This document shows, piece after piece, positions 16,607-24,517 of a stretch of 64,000 nucleotides of DNA (within the stretch, counting starts at the first letter, position 1; every line of letters starts with the position of its first letter). The notes beneath the pieces are model-generated. The model saw only the letters and a program-made list of their open reading frames with translations, ran no database searches and was not told the DNA's origin. This stretch comes from RGIG4079 sp045646905 (lineage in GTDB: Bacteria > Bacteroidota > Bacteroidia > Bacteroidales > Muribaculaceae). The stretch lies in contig JAZRLP010000035.1 of the NCBI GenBank assembly GCA_045646905.1, positions 27,674-91,673 on the forward strand. Direction: 5' to 3'. Made by a program: the position numbers and the translations under genes.

Positions 16607-17998
16607 ATGCTTGAATCAATAGGAAATTTCATCACTACAATCGCCGACTTTGTGTGTGGCTACCCAATGTTTTTCACACTCATAGGTGGTGGATTGTTTC
16701 TCTTCATATACTCAGGAGCTGTATCTATTCGTCGCCTACCCTATGCACTTGCTGCCCTTCGTGCTAAAAGCGATGCGAAAAACGGACAAATCAGTTCGGC
16801 ACAAGCCCTCGCCTCGGTTGTTGCCGCTACAGTGGGACTTGGTAACATTGCAGGTGTATCAATTGCGTTAGTAATGGGTGGTCCCGGAGCAATTTTTTGG
16901 CTATGGGTGAGCGCACTCGTGGGAATGTGTACAAAATATCACGAAGGCGTGCTTGCTATTATGTATAAAGGGAAAGATGACCAAGGAAACCCTCAAGGTG
17001 GACCTATGTATATAATAGAGCGCGGATTGGGCATGAAATGGAAACCTATGGCAACATTTTTTGCCGTTGCTGGTATGTTTGGCACCATGTGTATTATGAA
17101 TGCCAATCAGCTTGCCGAGGGCGCAGTTGCCACATTTACCACTCCCGAGTGGATTGCTGGTAGCGATTTCCTTTCAACAATCTCGTCACTAACATCGCTC
17201 GATAATCTTCACTCATTCAAACTCATATTTGGCATCACCATTGCTTCGATCGTTGCACTTGTGGTGCTTGGTGGCATAAAACGCATTGCCAATGTGGCCA
17301 CCGTGCTTGTGCCATTTATGGTGGGCGCCTACTTCTTAATGGTATTATATATCATTGTCACCCACATAGGCGATGTCCCCGAGGTATTTGCAAGCATTTT
17401 CCGCGAGGCATTCAGTTTAAAAGCCGGATGGGGAGGATTAATAGGTATTGCACTTATAGGCGCTCGCCGAGCAGCATTAGTAAATGATGCCGGCGTGGGA
17501 ACTGCCTCAATCATGCATGGCGCTTCTCGAAATGACCAACCCGTGCGCGAAGGTCTTGTTGCAATGTTAGGTCCAAGCATCGACTCGGGCTTGGTGTGCA
17601 CACTCACTGCATTGGCAATACTGCTTTGTGGAGATATTAATGTTGAAGGAGTGCAAGGTCTTCAAGTGGCAATGGCTGCCTTTGGCAACGCAATCCCTGG
17701 AGGGAAATACTTATTAATGTTGATTGTGATATGTTTCGGTATGTCATCAATGTTCTCATACTCATTCTACGGCAACCGTTGCGCCAGCTACCTCTTTGGC
17801 GCTAAAAACGCAAAATACTACACTTATTTCTTCATCTTGTCGCTTGTTGTTTTTGCCGTTGTTCCGTTATCGGCTGCAGTAGGTGTATGCGACTTATTCT
17901 ATGGTCTTATGGCATTCCCCACAATGATTGCTATTCTCATATTAAGTCCTAAAGTGAAACAAGCCACTAAAGAATATTTCTCACAAATAAAAAAGTAG
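16607..17998 (+). CDS. AGCS-family sodium:amino acid (alanine/glycine) symporter
   Basis: 463-residue inner-membrane protein with about 10-11 spans. Family signatures: ATVGLGNIAGVSIAL, GGPGAIFWLWV, KYHEGVLAIMYKG, GGPMYIIERGLGMKW, and the segment around NDAGVGTASIMHGA. It imports alanine or glycine with sodium. It is 21 bases upstream of lgt and shares its transcription unit. A second member of the family lies at 54523-55926; the two are only distantly similar in the C-terminal half. Confidence 0.95.
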   Translation: MLESIGNFITTIADFVCGYPMFFTLIGGGLFLFIYSGAVSIRRLPYALAALRAKSDAKNGQISSAQALASVVAATVGLGNIAGVSIALVMGGPGAIFWLWVSALVGMCTKYHEGVLAIMYKGKDDQGNPQGGPMYIIERGLGMKWKPMATFFAVAGMFGTMCIMNANQLAEGAVATFTTPEWIAGSDFLSTISSLTSLDNLHSFKLIFGITIASIVALVVLGGIKRIANVATVLVPFMVGAYFLMVLYIIVTHIGDVPEVFASIFREAFSLKAGWGGLIGIALIGARRAALVNDAGVGTASIMHGASRNDQPVREGLVAMLGPSIDSGLVCTLTALAILLCGDINVEGVQGLQVAMAAFGNAIPGGKYLLMLIVICFGMSSMFSYSFYGNRCASYLFGAKNAKYYTYFFILSLVVFAVVPLSAAVGVCDLFYGLMAFPTMIAILILSPKVKQATKEYFSQIKK

Positions 17999-18019
17999 AA
18001 CATCATAGCTTAATTAATT

Positions 18020-18892
18020 ATGCTTAACTTCATTACATGGACTACCGACCCCATATTGCTCGAAATAGGGTCATTTCAACTTCGATGGTATTCATTAATG
18101 TTCCTCTTTGGTTTCTTGGGAGGATACAAGATTGTAGAAAAAATATTTAAACACGAAGGTGCGCCCGAGAGTTGGCTTGGGTCATTGCTTGTGTGGGTAA
18201 TGCTTGGCACTATCATAGGTGCTCGCCTTGGTCATGTATTCTTCTATGAATGGGACCAATATTCACAAAATCCCATTGAAATATTTAAAGTGTGGGAAGG
18301 TGGATTGGCCAGTCATGGTGGCACAATAGGCGTTATGATTGCCGTAATATTATATTCTCGCTTCACCACCAAGCGCAATCCTCTATGGACATTTGACCGC
18401 TTGGCTGTAGCAGTAGCAATGGTAGCCGGATTGATACGCCTCGGCAATCTATTCAACCATGAGATTTTTGGCCACGCCACCGATGTGCCATGGGCATTCT
18501 GCTTTATCGACAACATTCGTGCATGGCAAGCCGGAGCAGAACCTATCTTCACAGCTCCCTCACACCCCACCCAACTATATGAAGCATTTTGCTATTTCGC
18601 CCTATTCGGATTATTAATGTGGATGTATTGGAAAAAGAATGCACAAGAGCGTCAAGGGCTATTGCTCGGCATCTTCTTTGTGTGGGTATTTGGCTCTCGT
18701 TTCCTCATTGAGTTTGTAAAGAACAACCAAGTAGCATGGGAAGAAACTATGACACTCAACATGGGACAATGGTTAAGCATTCCTTTCGTGCTCATTGGCA
18801 TTGCGCTCATCATCTATGCGATGAAACGACCTCGCGTCGCTCTCGAATATCCCAATAAATTCCCCGATGAGAGCAAAGGAAAAAAGAAATAA
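18020..18892 (+). CDS. lgt: Prolipoprotein diacylglyceryl transferase
   Basis: 290-residue inner-membrane enzyme that transfers diacylglycerol from phosphatidylglycerol to the lipobox cysteine of prolipoproteins. Conserved pieces are GARLGHVFFYEW, the Lgt signature around EGGLASHGGTIG, RLGNLFNHEIFG, and HPTQLYEA. The length and seven-span profile are typical. It is preceded by an AGCS symporter gene 21 bases upstream and followed by a strong terminator at 18913-18952. Clients in this window include the WG-repeat lipoprotein. Confidence 0.96.
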   Translation: MLNFITWTTDPILLEIGSFQLRWYSLMFLFGFLGGYKIVEKIFKHEGAPESWLGSLLVWVMLGTIIGARLGHVFFYEWDQYSQNPIEIFKVWEGGLASHGGTIGVMIAVILYSRFTTKRNPLWTFDRLAVAVAMVAGLIRLGNLFNHEIFGHATDVPWAFCFIDNIRAWQAGAEPIFTAPSHPTQLYEAFCYFALFGLLMWMYWKKNAQERQGLLLGIFFVWVFGSRFLIEFVKNNQVAWEETMTLNMGQWLSIPFVLIGIALIIYAMKRPRVALEYPNKFPDESKGKKK

Positions 18893-18912
18893 CATCAACA
18901 GCCTCAAATAAC

Positions 18913-18952
18913 AAAGAAACACCTCAACATTCATTGGGGTGTTTCTTTTTCT
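18913..18952 (+). terminator. Terminator after lgt
   Basis: AAGAAACACC and GGTGTTTCTT pair with a 14-base loop, followed by a T run. It lies between convergent genes and may act in both directions. Confidence 0.85.
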
Positions 18953-18968
18953 TATCTAAATGAGTTAT

Positions 18969-19379
18969 TTACTCTTTTAGATTTTGATTTTGATTCATAT
19001 TCATTACCGGAACCATTCCTTCGGTTGGCATATAGATGATTTGAGGCAACGAACCTTTATCAGAGATTTTTTCTAATGTGCGAATAAAAAGATATTGATT
19101 GTAGGTGCTTGTGAGTTTACCATTTTCAATTTCCATCGCTTCAGCCATACCTTTTGCACGCTCAATTTCGGCCTGTGCATTTAATTTTTCGGCTTCTAAT
19201 TTAGCCTTGGCCTCTTCTACAAGAATCATTCTATTTTGCTCGGCACGAGCCATTTCGGCTTTACCTTCCATTTCTTGTTGCCACACATTGTATTTAGGAA
19301 TGCCAAACATGAGCCCAACAATAATTGCAGCAACAACTCCTATTGATACTAGGATTTGAATAAATGTTCCATTTTTCAT
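18969..19379 (-). CDS. Short Band-7/SPFH-like coiled-coil membrane protein
   Basis: 136 residues. One N-terminal membrane span (about residues 7-26), then a long charged coiled-coil rich in Glu, Ala and Lys (AKAKLEAEKLNAQAEIERAK), then a C-terminal segment LEKISDKGSLPQIIYMPTEG. The coiled coil and the tail look like the C-terminal half of prohibitin/HflC-type SPFH proteins, but the SPFH domain itself is missing, since the membrane anchor leads straight into the coil. It may scaffold membrane complexes or be a reduced SPFH relic. It lies 27 bases downstream of plsC on the same strand. Function unknown. Confidence 0.75.
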   Translation of the reverse strand: MKNGTFIQILVSIGVVAAIIVGLMFGIPKYNVWQQEMEGKAEMARAEQNRMILVEEAKAKLEAEKLNAQAEIERAKGMAEAMEIENGKLTSTYNQYLFIRTLEKISDKGSLPQIIYMPTEGMVPVMNMNQNQNLKE

Positions 19380-19406
19380 AATGTTCTATTTTTAGGTAAT
19401 TAATTG

Positions 19407-20132
19407 TTATTGATCTTTTTCGGGCAGAGCCGAATTTATTATGTTATATGATTCCTCCATTACTGTTTTGATACGATAACCGCCTTCGGGCATATCAATA
19501 GGTTTGTGGATAGTCAATTTAACATGTCCCCACTTTGGCAATTTTTTAAATCGTGGCATCACATCAAATGCACCATCGATTGTAATAGGCACAATGGGCA
19601 AACCAAACTGTACGGCCAATAAATATGCACCTTTCTTGAATGGTTTCATCTTTCCATCCCAAGAGCGAGACCCCTCGGGAAAAACGATAAGCGACTGATC
19701 TTTTTGCAATTGTGTGCGTGCTTTAGCCATAGTATCTTTAATCGCTGCTGGTGAAGAATTATCAACAAACACCATTCCGGCACGCTTACAGCTCCACCCT
19801 ACAAATGGAATCTTTTCAAGACTCTTCTTCATCATCCATCTGAAACTATGACCAAGATAGCCATAAGCAACAAATATATCATATGCACTCTGGTGATTAG
19901 CCACAAACACATAAGGTTTCTTGGGGTTAATGTTTTCTTTTCCTGTAACCGTCACTTTGACCATCGTAATCCAACACACAAATCTACCCCAATAATAGGC
20001 TGGATAAAATCCCCACCAACGGCCACCACCAAGCATACTACCTATACCTACTGCAAGAGATGTGATAATTGTCGATATCACCAATAAAGGCACCATGACA
20101 ATGCACTGATATATACGATATAAAATTTTCAT
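19407..20132 (-). CDS. plsC: 1-Acyl-sn-glycerol-3-phosphate acyltransferase
   Basis: 241 residues, one or two N-terminal membrane spans. The catalytic NHQSAYD (HX4D) motif and the substrate motif FPEGSRSWDG are intact, with the later VPITIDGA segment also typical. It acylates lysophosphatidic acid to phosphatidic acid on the inner membrane. A promoter (TTTG, 20 bases, TAACTTTG) lies at 20157-20188. A small coiled-coil membrane protein follows on the same strand. Confidence 0.94.
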   Translation of the reverse strand: MKILYRIYQCIVMVPLLVISTIITSLAVGIGSMLGGGRWWGFYPAYYWGRFVCWITMVKVTVTGKENINPKKPYVFVANHQSAYDIFVAYGYLGHSFRWMMKKSLEKIPFVGWSCKRAGMVFVDNSSPAAIKDTMAKARTQLQKDQSLIVFPEGSRSWDGKMKPFKKGAYLLAVQFGLPIVPITIDGAFDVMPRFKKLPKWGHVKLTIHKPIDMPEGGYRIKTVMEESYNIINSALPEKDQ

Positions 20133-20156
20133 AATTTTACTTATTTACAACTTTTG

Positions 20157-20188
20157 CAAAGTTACAAGTTATATCGCAAACTCACAAA
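20157..20188 (-). promoter_or_regulatory. Promoter of plsC
   Basis: Minus-strand TTTG (20185-20188), 20-base spacer, TAACTTTG (20157-20164). Confidence 0.7.
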
Positions 20189-20218
20189 AATTGCCATTTC
20201 TTTCTACCAAAATACCAA

Positions 20219-20252
20219 AAAAGGTTGCACCAACGCGTTGATGCAACCTTTC
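20219..20252 (-). terminator. Terminator of the pyrB-pyrI-flavin reductase-glyA run
   Basis: On the minus strand AAGGTTGCATCAA, CGCG loop, TTGGTGCAACCTT form a long stem with one G-U pair, followed by TTTT. Confidence 0.88.
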
Positions 20253-20277
20253 AGTTTTTTTGCGATATACTATTTTA

Positions 20278-21558
20278 TTAGTAAGCAAACATTGGGTATT
20301 CAACCATGATTGAGTTAACTTTTTCGCGTACTGAAGCGATGATTTTTTCGTTTTCAGGGTTAGAAAGTACAGTGTCAATCATTTCAACGATTTCGCCCAT
20401 GAGGTCTTCTTTAGCACCACGAGTAGTGATAGCAGGAGTACCGAGACGGATACCTGAAGTTTGGAATGGTGAACGGCTATCAAATGGCACCATGTTTTTG
20501 TTAGCAGTAATATCAGCTTCAACGAGTACTTTTTCAGCCACTTTACCAGTCAATTCAGGGAATTTAGTGCGAAGGTCAACAAGCATACAGTGGTTGTCGG
20601 TTCCACCCGAGATGATTTTGTAACCTTTGTCAACAAGTGCTTGAGCCATAACAGCTGCATTCTTTTTCACTTGTGCTTGATATTCTTTGTAAGAAGGTTG
20701 AAGAGCTTCGCCAAATGCTACAGCTTTAGCAGCGATAACATGTTCGAGTGGACCACCTTGAACGCCAGGGAAGACAGCAGAGTCGAGAAGAGACGACATC
20801 ATGCGAGTTACTCCCTTTGGAGTCTTTTTACCCCATGGGTTTTCAAAGTCTTCACCAAGTAGAATGATACCACCACGAGGTCCACGAAGAGTCTTGTGAG
20901 TAGTAGAAGTTACAATGTGAGCATATTTCACAGGGTTGTCAAGCAAACCAGCTGCAATGAGACCTGCTGGGTGAGCCATGTCAACCATGAAGATAGCACC
21001 AATTTCGTCGGCAAGACGACGCATGCGAGCGTAGTCCCATTCACGAGAATAAGCACTTGCACCACCGATAATCAATTTAGGGCGTTCACGACGAGCAACC
21101 TCTTCCATTTGTTCATAGTCAACCAAACCAGTATCTTCTTTCACATTGTATTCCAACGCTTGGAACATAAGACCCGAGAAGTTTACAGGGCTACCATGTG
21201 AAAGATGACCACCATGAGCAAGGTTCAAACCGAGGAATTTGTCGCCGGGTTGCATACAAGCCATAAATACAGCCATATTAGCTTGCGCACCTGAGTGTGG
21301 TTGCACATTAGCATAGCTTGCACCGAAGATTTCTTTGAGGCGTTCGATTGCAAGTGATTCAGCTTCATCTACCACTTGGCAACCACCATAATAACGGTGT
21401 CCAGGGTAGCCTTCGGCATACTTGTTAGTGAGGCATGAGCCCATTGCTTGCATCACTTGGTCACTTACGAAGTTTTCAGAAGCGATAAGTTCAATACCTT
21501 TCTTTTGGCGTTGATGTTCACGCTCGATAATGTCAAAAATTTGGTTATCTCTTTCCAT
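20278..21558 (-). CDS. glyA: Serine hydroxymethyltransferase
   Basis: 426-residue PLP enzyme that interconverts serine and glycine, charging tetrahydrofolate with a one-carbon unit. The PLP-binding lysine is in TTTHKTLRGPRGG-like sequence (STTHKTLRGPRGG), with LIASENFVSDQVM at the N-terminus, YPGHRYYGG and QPHSGAQANMAVF nearby. It is the last gene of a run starting at pyrB (30 bases after the flavin reductase) and is followed by a strong terminator. Its one-carbon output feeds purine and thymidylate synthesis, which suits its place next to pyrimidine genes. Confidence 0.97.
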   Translation of the reverse strand: MERDNQIFDIIEREHQRQKKGIELIASENFVSDQVMQAMGSCLTNKYAEGYPGHRYYGGCQVVDEAESLAIERLKEIFGASYANVQPHSGAQANMAVFMACMQPGDKFLGLNLAHGGHLSHGSPVNFSGLMFQALEYNVKEDTGLVDYEQMEEVARRERPKLIIGGASAYSREWDYARMRRLADEIGAIFMVDMAHPAGLIAAGLLDNPVKYAHIVTSTTHKTLRGPRGGIILLGEDFENPWGKKTPKGVTRMMSSLLDSAVFPGVQGGPLEHVIAAKAVAFGEALQPSYKEYQAQVKKNAAVMAQALVDKGYKIISGGTDNHCMLVDLRTKFPELTGKVAEKVLVEADITANKNMVPFDSRSPFQTSGIRLGTPAITTRGAKEDLMGEIVEMIDTVLSNPENEKIIASVREKVNSIMVEYPMFAY

Positions 21559-21588
21559 AAATTTTGATGATATATTAAGTTATTATTT

Positions 21589-22161
21589 TTATTTCTTTTT
21601 CTTTACTGTCCAACCAAAACCACCTATTTTTTCTCCTTGAGTAAAATATCCTCCATGGCTATAACTTATGGGTGATGCTTTAGCAAGGTCAAATGCTCCA
21701 GTTTCGGAATCCATATATTTTTCATCGGCAAGCACATTAAGCACTTCGGCTATAAACATGTCGTGACTGCCAAGTTTTATTATCTCTTTAACCCTACATT
21801 CAATTGAAAGCGGTGCTTCTTCAATATATGGACACCCTACTTTCTCGCCAGGCATAGGTGTTAGGCCAGTCTCTTTCCATTTATCATAGTCGCGTCCCGA
21901 ACGCACTCCACACCAGTCGGTTGCTTGTGCCATCGCTTCGGTAGTGACATTTATTGTAAACTCCATTTCCTCTTTAATGATGCCATAACTATGACGCTCG
22001 GGGCGAATGGAGATATAACACATTGCCGGATTGGTGCATATAGTGCCTGTCCAAGCCACTGTGATGAGGTTGCGACGCTCGGGGGTGTTTCCACAACTCA
22101 CAAGCACTGCAGGGAGTGGATAAATCATCGTTCCGGGCTTCCAACTCTGTTTCATCGGCAA
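21589..22161 (-). CDS. Flavin reductase-like FMN-binding split-barrel protein
   Basis: 190 residues, cytosolic. The pattern PLPAVLVSCGN..NLITVAWTGTICTNPAMCYISIRPER matches the flavin reductase / FMN-binding split-barrel family, and the conserved SHD segment occurs near residue 130 (IKLGSHDMFIAEV). It binds FMN and may reduce it with NAD(P)H; the physiological partner is unknown. It sits 3 bases downstream of pyrI and 30 bases before glyA, in one likely transcription unit. Confidence 0.88.
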   Translation of the reverse strand: MPMKQSWKPGTMIYPLPAVLVSCGNTPERRNLITVAWTGTICTNPAMCYISIRPERHSYGIIKEEMEFTINVTTEAMAQATDWCGVRSGRDYDKWKETGLTPMPGEKVGCPYIEEAPLSIECRVKEIIKLGSHDMFIAEVLNVLADEKYMDSETGAFDLAKASPISYSHGGYFTQGEKIGGFGWTVKKKK

Positions 22162-22164
22162 TAA

Positions 22165-22623
22165 TTAGTCGATTTGAGCGTCTTTGTTACTTACAGAATG
22201 ACCACAATAGTGGCAACTGATAGTAATATTTTCGCGATCTACTACCTCAAAACGAGTTTTCATAGGCTCGTTATTTGTGATACACTTGGGGTTACCACAT
22301 TTCACGATGCCCACAATGGTGTCGGGGAGTTGCACAGGGTGTTTCTCTACCACCTCAAAGTCGCGAATGATATTCACCACAGCCGAGGGGGCAATGAGTG
22401 CAATGCGATTGAGTGTTGCTTCGGGAAACTCTACATCGGCAACCTTTATAATACCCTTTGAACCAAGCTTTTTGCTATTGAGGTTGTTACCTATCGTAAC
22501 ATGAGTGTCGAGTTTTTCAATTCCCAATATTTTTACAGCTTTAAACAATACTGAAGAGGGAATATGGTCGATTACTGTGCCATTTTGCAATGCAGCTACA
22601 GCGAGTTCTTTCTTTCCTGTCAT
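22165..22623 (-). CDS. pyrI: Aspartate carbamoyltransferase regulatory chain
   Basis: 152 residues. Allosteric subunit of ATCase: N-terminal nucleotide-binding domain (VAALQNGTVIDHIPS) and C-terminal zinc domain with four cysteines (KCGNPKCITN and SCHYCGHS). It binds CTP or ATP and tunes the catalytic PyrB. Its start overlaps the pyrB stop by 4 bases, so the two are coupled. Confidence 0.97.
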   Translation of the reverse strand: MTGKKELAVAALQNGTVIDHIPSSVLFKAVKILGIEKLDTHVTIGNNLNSKKLGSKGIIKVADVEFPEATLNRIALIAPSAVVNIIRDFEVVEKHPVQLPDTIVGIVKCGNPKCITNNEPMKTRFEVVDRENITISCHYCGHSVSNKDAQID

Positions 22624-23552
22624 GATTTTTGTACCTCCTTAATATCAATGTTTAATGCTCTACAAATTATTGCCTGACGGGCATATAATCCGTTTTGTGC
22701 TTGTTGGAAATAATATGCTTTGGGGTTATCATCCACATCTTGGTCAATCTCGTTTACACGAGGTAGTGGATGAAGAATGCGAAGATTTTCTTTTGAGTTA
22801 TCGAGCATTGCATTATGGAGGTTATAAAGGTTTTTCACCTTTTCATATTCCATAATGTCGGTGAAGCGTTCGCGTTGCACACGAGTCATGTAGATAATAT
22901 CTGACGAGTTGATAACCTCTTGTGAAAATTCTTTATGTTCGGTGTATTTAATACCTTTTTGGTCGCAAAATTCTTTATATTCAGCAGGCATTTTCAATTC
23001 ATCGCAAGCCACAAAATTAAATGTGGGGTTGAAATATTGCATAGCCATCAATAATGAGTGCACTGTGCGGCCATATTTCAAGTCACCTACCATTGTGATA
23101 GTGAGATTTTCGAGTGTGCCTTGTGTTTTGTAGATTGAATAGAGGTCGAGCATCGTTTGCGATGGGTGTTGATGCGCTCCATCACCGGCGTTGATGATAG
23201 GTGTATCGGTCACCTCGGTTGCATAACGAGCTGCACCTTCAAGATAGTGACGCATCACAATGAGGTCAACATAGTTGCTCACCATCTTTATGGTATCTTT
23301 GAGTGTTTCACCTTTTGACGAACTGGTAGTGCTGGCATCGGAGAAGCCTATCACACGACCACCAAGGCGATTTACTGCTGTTTCAAAACTCAATCTTGTG
23401 CGGGTAGATGGTTCAAAAAACAATGTTGCAACCACTTTACCGTCAAGAATTTTGTGATTAGGGTTCTCCTCGAAATAACGAGCATTCTCAAGGAGTCGCA
23501 ATATCTCCTCTTTTGAGATATCGGAGATTGACACGAGGCTATTGCTATTCAT
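22620..23552 (-). CDS. pyrB: Aspartate carbamoyltransferase catalytic chain
   Basis: 310 residues. Transfers carbamoyl phosphate to aspartate, the committed step of pyrimidine synthesis. The carbamoyl-phosphate loop FFEPSTRTRLSFETA, the GDGAHQHPSQTMLDL segment and HPLPRVNEID are intact. First gene of the pyrB-pyrI-flavin reductase-glyA run. Its promoter (23591-23622) lies inside the repeat copy 23577-23658 that is duplicated upstream of the RHS operon, with a leader of about 32 bases. Confidence 0.97.
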   Translation of the reverse strand: MNSNSLVSISDISKEEILRLLENARYFEENPNHKILDGKVVATLFFEPSTRTRLSFETAVNRLGGRVIGFSDASTTSSSKGETLKDTIKMVSNYVDLIVMRHYLEGAARYATEVTDTPIINAGDGAHQHPSQTMLDLYSIYKTQGTLENLTITMVGDLKYGRTVHSLLMAMQYFNPTFNFVACDELKMPAEYKEFCDQKGIKYTEHKEFSQEVINSSDIIYMTRVQRERFTDIMEYEKVKNLYNLHNAMLDNSKENLRILHPLPRVNEIDQDVDDNPKAYYFQQAQNGLYARQAIICRALNIDIKEVQKS

Positions 23553-23576
23553 TGCACAATGTAGTTTTTGAGTTAT

Positions 23577-23658
23577 AACTTATATAACTACAAAGTTAAT
23601 GCAATATCTCGCTACTCGCAAATTATTCTCTCACATTTTTCGCAGAAGTTTTTAACAA
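23577..23658. repeat. Left copy of the promoter-carrying direct repeat
   Basis: About 82 bp that recur, in the same orientation, at 32139-32219 with roughly five differences including one single-base indel. The copies bracket the RHS block. Each contains a complete minus-strand promoter. Confidence 0.9.
23591..23622 (-). promoter_or_regulatory. Promoter of pyrB
   Basis: Minus-strand TTTG (23619-23622), 20-base spacer, TAACTTTG (23591-23598), inside the duplicated repeat. Confidence 0.8.
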
Positions 23659-23675
23659 CATTTATTTCATCAGCA

Positions 23676-23912
23676 TCAATATAATTGAGTATTGAGCCAG
23701 CGGGCTCCGAAGTCGCTAAGGTTCAAGCCCTCTAATGTTACCAATTCTTTACCACCATAACGATAGGGTTGCGATGAGGCATTGTATCCCTCTCCCATCA
23801 ATGAACCATAGGGATAATAATGATTTATTTGTTGCACCACTCCGTTTTGATTCAACACCACACAATTATTACCTTGATAATCTTTCAGATAATAATATCG
23901 CATACTTCCCAA
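23676..23912 (-). pseudogene. Orphan RHS core fragment (displaced tip remnant)
   Basis: 78 codons (beginning TTG) nearly identical to the end of the RHS core in the full gene: from YYYLKDYQGNNCVVLNQNG to NLSDFGARWL. The DNA similarity starts near 23910 and ends near 23696, matching 25175-25395 at over 90 percent by eye. After GARWL the frame switches to NTQLY and stops, so the rest of the core, any toxin tip and any immunity gene are gone. It lies downstream of the active toxin-immunity pair, the usual position of displaced rhs-CT modules. It probably makes no functional product. Confidence 0.85.
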
Positions 23913-23947
23913 TAATCATTTAAATTTATAACTTATTTTTCAATCAC

Positions 23948-24514
23948 TCACAAATTTGGATTTTCGCCATTCTTAATAATCAATATTCTTTTTTGTCTTG
24001 GGTTTAAATATAGTCCTTCTTTTTCTACAATTTCTCTTAATCTAATTTCTTCTAATTCACATTGCACATGCATATAAAAATCCCAACCAAACTCAATAAG
24101 AAGTTTCTTTTTTTTATTTCTTAATCTTGCACCTAAATAATTTCTTAATATTAGCTTAATAATTTTATCTATATTAATTTTATTAATACATTTTCCCCTT
24201 TTTAAACTTTGAGCAAATCGCAATAAAGGATAATCAACATCTGGGAAACGTGAGTCTTTTATATCTTCAGCGTAATTTTTGAACCACCTATCTAATCTAA
24301 TATATGTACAATTCAATTCTTCCAGAATTTTCAGTATTACATTTATATACTTTTTTTCTACTGATAAATATTCTTCAAGAGTAAACAATTTGTCATCAAA
24401 TACTTTACCAATATCACTATAATCCGTCCACTCATCTTTCTCATAAATTCCATTTATATAATTTTGAGGAGGATACTTTACTATTTCATGCATTTTTAAA
24501 ATATTTCTTTTCAT
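23948..24514 (-). CDS. Probable immunity protein of the RHS toxin
   Basis: 188 residues, cytosolic, helical, rich in Lys, Ile and Glu, and more AT-rich than the neighbouring housekeeping genes. No family recognised. It begins 3 bases after the RHS toxin gene, so the two are tightly coupled, and a small cytosolic protein in exactly this place is normally the cognate immunity protein in polymorphic toxin systems. The role is inference from position. It would bind and block the Ntox21-like domain of the preceding protein. Confidence 0.7.
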   Translation of the reverse strand: MKRNILKMHEIVKYPPQNYINGIYEKDEWTDYSDIGKVFDDKLFTLEEYLSVEKKYINVILKILEELNCTYIRLDRWFKNYAEDIKDSRFPDVDYPLLRFAQSLKRGKCINKINIDKIIKLILRNYLGARLRNKKKKLLIEFGWDFYMHVQCELEEIRLREIVEKEGLYLNPRQKRILIIKNGENPNL

Positions 24515-24517
24515 TTT

